Shown: in pieces, positions 40,601 to 46,600 of the stretch
Layout: every line of letters begins with the position of its first letter
Position numbering within the stretch: the stretch's first letter is position 1
Origin: Aplectana chamaeleonis
Lineage: Eukaryota > Nematoda > Chromadorea > Rhabditida > Cosmocercidae
Length of the DNA stretch: 64,000 nt
Direction of reading: 5' to 3'
Assembly (NCBI GenBank): GCA_029168955.1
Contig: JAPDOI010000215.1
Span: 438,001-502,000 of the forward strand
Translations under genes and position numbers: made by a program
The notes under the pieces: generated by a model
Databases searched by the model: none
What the model saw: the letters and a program-made list of their open reading frames with translations, nothing else
Told to the model about the DNA's origin: nothing

Positions 40601-43600
40601 GTCGCGCACTTGACTTTACTGCCGCACGGGTCTCGAATGTGACGAGTTTCCAGCGCCTTAGCCGCCAATCAATTGATGTTTTGTTTGCTTTCTTTGTTTT
40701 TACATGTTCTTTTCTAATTTTGTATGTAACACCATGTTAGATGTTGATGTCAGGCTGTTTTTCTTCCCAGATGCCCCCGTAACGTCTTCGGAAGCGGGTA
40801 TGAGTATTTGTTGTTATTTCTCGTGTAATTTCGACGATTTATTTTGATTCCCATCTTCAATTCATTCAAACCTCATTAGATTGCCCTTACCGTAACTCTC
40901 CCCCCCCCCCCCCCCCACCACCGCGAATTTTCTTTTCAGTATAATTGCTAATCCATTCCGGATGCGATCGATTCGGGCTGCTTGAAAAATTCACAGGAGG
41001 GAGTTTGGATAAAAAGATGCTTATAGAACTTTTGAATGGATAAAATGACGAATGAGAATAGATCATCAAAAACAAACAAGAAGTAGAAATAAATACTCAA
41101 AAACTCTTAAACTCGTCCGATTCGAGACGCGTGCGGCCGCAAAGCGTCGAATACGCGATTGTGGACCGGAATCCGACCCCGAGAACGACAGTACACCAAG
41201 AATAGAGGACTCAAAATTAGGAGAACACCCTCTTTTTGATTTATCAGTAGCACATTTCAAAATAAGACAAGTAATTAAAATTAAGATTCCGAAACCGTGG
41301 TTTGGCTCGGAAAAGGACGATATTATTAACGAGTGTGCAGGTTATGACTCAGTCTAACTGGAATAGCTGACTCCTCATGGTTGCTGATCGCGAAAGTCAT
41401 ACTTTTGTTTTCGAAATTTCACTATGCGAACTCCCAAAAGGCGAGGCTTAAAATGGAACTACGCCCTCTATTTGAAAAACACCTCTATCAGAAGCTCACC
41501 TGAAAGGAGGAGCACATGTATTAATAAAAGAGGCAGTTACGGTATATGTATTGAAGAATAAGTTATTCCATACAGAAGAACATGAAGCGCATAATGAATT
41601 ACATCCTTAGGCAAAACACCTTCCGGTTGACAACTACTCTTGTTTTAGCGTCCATGACTTGTCTACTCGTGAGGATACTCAGTCGGGACCAACGTTGACA
41701 CGGCCTAATTCAACGCGTCCTTCCTCAGCTCGTGCTCGAAGTCGTACATTGAGGCATTCACCGACAGGACATGAGTCGAGGTGACATATTCCTTGTTCAG
41801 AACAAAACACACTTTCATTTGACACCTAGAAGAATTAAACGGAAGGACGTATAGAAAAGGAATTTGAAAAAATAATCAGCGTACACTCAAGGCACGCGTC
41901 ACATGAGAAGAACCCTCTGTTGACATGGTTTCCTTATTACATTTAGTCTGACGCATGTACCAGGCGGCTGGCCGTGAGGTGTTGGCGGAATTACCGGCCA
42001 ACGGGATTTCAATCGCACGCGGAAATTTACCGTCGCAATCCCGTCCATTCACGAGACTAAATTGATTACATGGACTCTGCAGTGATTACGTGGACTCCAC
42101 AGTCAACGCAGGATTGTTCTTCTATTCGAAGTATTCAATCAAATACATAAACACATAGAGACACAAACTGCGAGATGATAGAGACTGCACGCCGAGACAA
42201 CGGCTCATGGAGGCACAGTGTCTGGGAAAATTATCGAAACCCTAGAGTTGTAGATGCAGTACACTCAGACTCTGCGGGGGGGGGGGTGAAGCGCCGGACA
42301 AAAGAGCCCCCTTTCGACTTGGGGAGCGACAGCGCAGGCCTCCCCGAGGGGGCTTCAGGAGGCCCCTGCTCTCCTCCGGCGCTTGCCCCCGAGAGGAAGA
42401 GAGGGAAAAGATGGGAAGAAGTCGTAGAAGGTAGTTTACGACAATAGAGGCCAGAGAAGGCATCTATCACGTGCTCGACCGGTATAAAAGGCGCCTCACC
42501 TCATGGAGAGCCGCATTCGGCCCAACAGGGCCGGCCCTGGACGGCGACTTCGAGTCACTGTCAGAAAGGGATATTTTTGGAGGAAAGCGGAGACGCTTTC
42601 CGGGGGGAGGGTGACGTCACTGCTCCGGTGTCGTGACGTCACTGCTCCGGAGCCGTGACGTCATGGCTCCGGGGCAGTGATGGGGGGGGGGGCTTCAAGG
42701 CAGTGACAGGGGGCTTCAGGGCAGTCACAGGGGGCTTCAGGGCAGTGATGGGGCTCCGATCAAGCCAAATTGTCACTCCGGCGGTAGCCCCCCGATTGGG
42801 GGCAAGCACCGGTGCCGGGAGGGCTCCCCTCCTGAAGAGCTGCGCTAGCCCCCTCCAGTGTATGAGCACATAGAAGAAGAAGCCGTCTTGAGCGCATTAA
42901 CTTTTTTTATTCAACGTAGTGGTCCCGTGTAGAATTCGAATTGCAGAATATGGGACAATATCTCCTTCGATGTGTTCTTCTATTGGCTCAGCAAAATCGC
43001 TAATGTCTCAAATAGAGTCCACTCGTCGAATTTAGTCTAAGGATTGGACGGGCTGCGTAGATAGATGGAATTTCCGCTGGCCGGTGGTGTCGCGAACGCT
43101 GCACGGCCCGCCGCAATTGTCGGGTGATTCCAAATGGACACCCTTGCAGAAACGTACACAGTTGTAGAACATATCTTGACGAGTTAGGACCTGTTGTTAG
43201 CAAGTTATGACCTGTTTAAACGTGTTGTTTTCTCTTCACATCTCTTCACATTCTTTTACTGAAAAATCGAATTTGACGATTGCACGTTCCGGCAAGGGTG
43301 TCCGGATGGCAACAGCCCGCCTCGTCCATCGACTAGACTAAACTTGACAAGGGAACGAGACATGTTGTAGTCTCGGAAGACATCAATAGAAACACATTGT
43401 CTATCATGCTTTAGAAATCAACTTCACGCCTCGTCACCTTTGGCTCGCTATGCCAACCCAATATCACCTCGAGCCCATTTCGCTGAACCACCTATCGTTG
43501 AGGCTCAAATGCCTCACGCAGGCTTTAGTTACCTATTTCCGTCACAACCGGTTGTGTCTAGTGTTGTGCCTAAGAGAGCCATCACTCCAGAATCCCCTTC

Positions 43601-46600
43601 CAGACAGGTAGGAGAGCGATACTTTCGATCTCCTTATAAATGTACAAAAATAATGGTCACGTTCAGAGTTTGATGAGATCGCAATCACCATTGCGTTTAA
43701 TGTCACCCAGTCCAACTTCAAGACCAGATTACGAGTCAAGGTCAGTCACCCGGAGCTCTGTCTACAGTATGAAACGATAGAGCTCTTTTGTACTCTATAT
43801 TTCCCGATCAGCAATATTTGAAGGTCCAATTCTGAAAATGGGCAGGTTGTCTATATCCCTGTTAATATGGAGAATGGACGTCAAGAGAAAACTAAGTGAG
43901 TCAGGTTACGGTGCTCTATCATGCGTGTCACAATGCGATGAAAGATGCATTTCAGTCGTTACGATCGACCGGATGGTATGGGCTGCTTCGCTGAAACTCG
44001 AACTAGCAGTCGCGCCGCTAAAGTTAGGAGCCCTAGCATCAATGGAGGAATCGGTAAGCTGCGATTTGGTTGAAGACTGCTTTAGCTAGACTCTGTTTCA
44101 TCCCAAGTGAACTCATGTTTTCGATTATCACAGCGTGGAGCGGTGGCTTTTTTGTCGAAACCCCCTTATCACTAGTTATCTTTCACCGAGGCCCATCGCT
44201 CCTCTGCTGGTGATAATCGAAATCAGCAGGTCACTACGGCTGTACCAGAGCTTACATTTACACGGGACGTATACGAAGTGTTATTAACATCTGCGGAAGC
44301 GAATCGCGTTAGTAATATCTTCTTAGTAAAACTGCTGATCATCCTAACCCGAGTCGTCGGTTTCAGGGAGGTATAAGCGTTTTTGAAGTTTCTCAAAATG
44401 GTGTGGGTACCCATCAGACGATTTTGAGCATCTTTTGAAAAAAAAAACTGATGTTTGGTTCAAAACTCGTAGATGGGGACTAATTAGGGTACTGAAAACT
44501 TTTCTGGCAACCGTTTGTCGAAATTTTTAGGTTTACTGTAGATTACGGTGAGTGCCATGCCATTAAAGGGGCAAAACCTACATAAATATGTTGAAAGCCG
44601 ACAAACGAATCTCCAATTCGTGTTCACCGACTCGGAAAAGCCCGCGGAAAAAATTCTGAGCCAAATCTGAGACTTTGACAGATTTGCCGTATACCCACCG
44701 CTGTCTACCGTATGCTGTCAAAAATAGGTGAACGCACCTTGGATTCGTGTTTAGCACTCTAAGTCACACGAGAGAAACAATTGGAGCAACATATATCGTA
44801 GCATCCTGGAAATCATCACAAGTCGCGTTTTGCTTCGAACGGATTCAGTCGAAAACTTCGAAAAGTCGTCAAGTAAACCTCAGATTCGTGATCAGCAGCC
44901 CAAATAACCCTCCTGGGAAATTTGTTAGTCTATTTTGGAACATTTTCCATGAACTCTTTCAGAATCCCCTAATTGATACATATACTCAGGCAAACCATCG
45001 CTCCGAGCATGACCGGCTCCTCCCAATTATGACGTCATCGCCCGGACAGCGGCCGAGGGGCCAACTGGCACCGAGGTCCCTGTCCGGTGCCAGTTCGCCC
45101 CTCGTTCGCTCTCCGGTCGCTCTCGGGGCCACAGCGGTGCCATCGCCAGAGATAGAGAGAGGCGGGATTGGTTGTTCTTTGAGTGATAACGTGCGAGCCA
45201 CGCTATCACTCAAAGAACAACCAATCCTGCGGGTATAAAAGGCGCCTCGCCTCGTGTAGACGGGTAGTTGGCCGGCCTTTCGAGGCCACTCTTGAGAGGT
45301 GACCTCGGATCACTCTCAGGATGACAACTTTTGGCGGCCGAGGGGATCCACCATGGCCCGCGGTGGGGAAGGCTTCCTCATTGCGGACTATGCTGGGATG
45401 GTATCCTTGTTGCGGCCTGTGGCAGGATTAACCTCCTCACCCACAGGCTGTGACAGGTACCTTATCCTCTTAACAGGCTTAATCCTCTCCAGAAGAGGCG
45501 GAAATAAAAAAAATAGCAATTAGGAAATTTTTGAAAATCGCCCGAACAGAGACGGCAGTGCCAGTTGGGACCGAAGATCGCTCCGAGCGATACTGCTGTG
45601 GCTCGGAGAGCGGCTGCTGTGGCCCGAGTAGATGGCTAATTTTCGCTCGGAGCGGAGAGGCAGCGCCGCTCGAGTAGCTCTCCGGTACCGCTCGGAGCGA
45701 TGGTTTGCCTGAGTAAGTAAAGTCTCAGCCAATGATCGACACCAGGCTACGGCGCGAGGTGTGATACAAGTTAACCTTGTTCCGACCTCCTTCCCGGGAG
45801 GAGATGATGACTACGACCAGAGGTGGGAGGTAATTCTTCTAGTCCTCGTTCTATACCCTCGACCAGGGCCGGCCAGTTTTCTTCAGACCCCCCAGGAACG
45901 TTAGTAGATAAATTTGTGACCGTCCCCCCCCCCCCGCCTAGAGCTGATGTGTTCAAGCAGCTTATCCAGGAAGTTTGCCTGTAGCGTTTCATTGCAGTAA
46001 AATTACTCTTGTCGTATTCGAATGGCAAGAATAAAATTGTCCAATGATTAGTAAAAAACCAAAGTTGAAAGCCTGAAGCCAATGCGATGCAAAAAAGTAT
46101 GAATGTTTGAGAGGGCGAGGGCACAGAGCAGCGCTTATTGCATTTATTCAGAAAGGAACTGAAAGTGCAAAAGTATATGTAACTGCTAACAGCCTGTACT
46201 GTGTAAGAAAATGCGGATGTTTGAGGGAGGGTTCGATCCCGCCGGAAGTCCATTTTTGCGAGTCACCAGAGTAGGATATTTCAGTCGAGCGTGGTCGATT
46301 TATCAACTTTGACCGTCTAACTATAATATGGACTCTGACGGGCGCTACACTGTACGGGCCCACACTTCAGACAAACCATCGCTCGGAGCGGGACCGGCTC
46401 CTCCCAATTATGACGTCATCGCCCGGACAGCGACCGAGGGGCGAACTGGCACTGAGGTCCCTGTCCGGTAGGAATATCAGCGTCGGCCGCTCTGCGGTCG
46501 CTCTCAGGGCGACAGCGGTGCCATCGCAAGAGATGGAGAGACGCGGGATTGGTTGTTCTTTGAGTGATATTGTGCGGGCCACATTATCACTCAAACAACA

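Larger units (their letters stand above)
44985..45713 (+). mobile_element. Promoter-bearing TIR element, copy 1 (729 bp)
   Basis: TIRs CTCAGGCAAACCATCGCTCC and CGGAGCGATGGTTTGCCTGAG are flanked by TA on both sides. Subterminal zones are dense in GCTCSGAGCG palindromes. Inside, in order, lie TGACGTCA (45030-45037), a perfect 24-nt inverted repeat with 15-nt loop (45165-45188 and 45204-45227), TATAAAA (45234-45240) and a 56-codon ORF. No transposase is present. The 2-bp duplication fits CACTA/Mirage-like or TA-targeting elements. Confidence 0.75.

Noticed and set aside
44131..44260. Alternative exon after exon 14
   Set aside because: Frames in the needed phase hit stops or would require a 19-nt intron, whereas 49388-49488 fits exactly.
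45771..46253. 160-codon minus-strand frame between the two promoter-bearing elements
   Set aside because: No motif, no homologous second copy and low-complexity Gly run from a C tract; not enough to call a gene.
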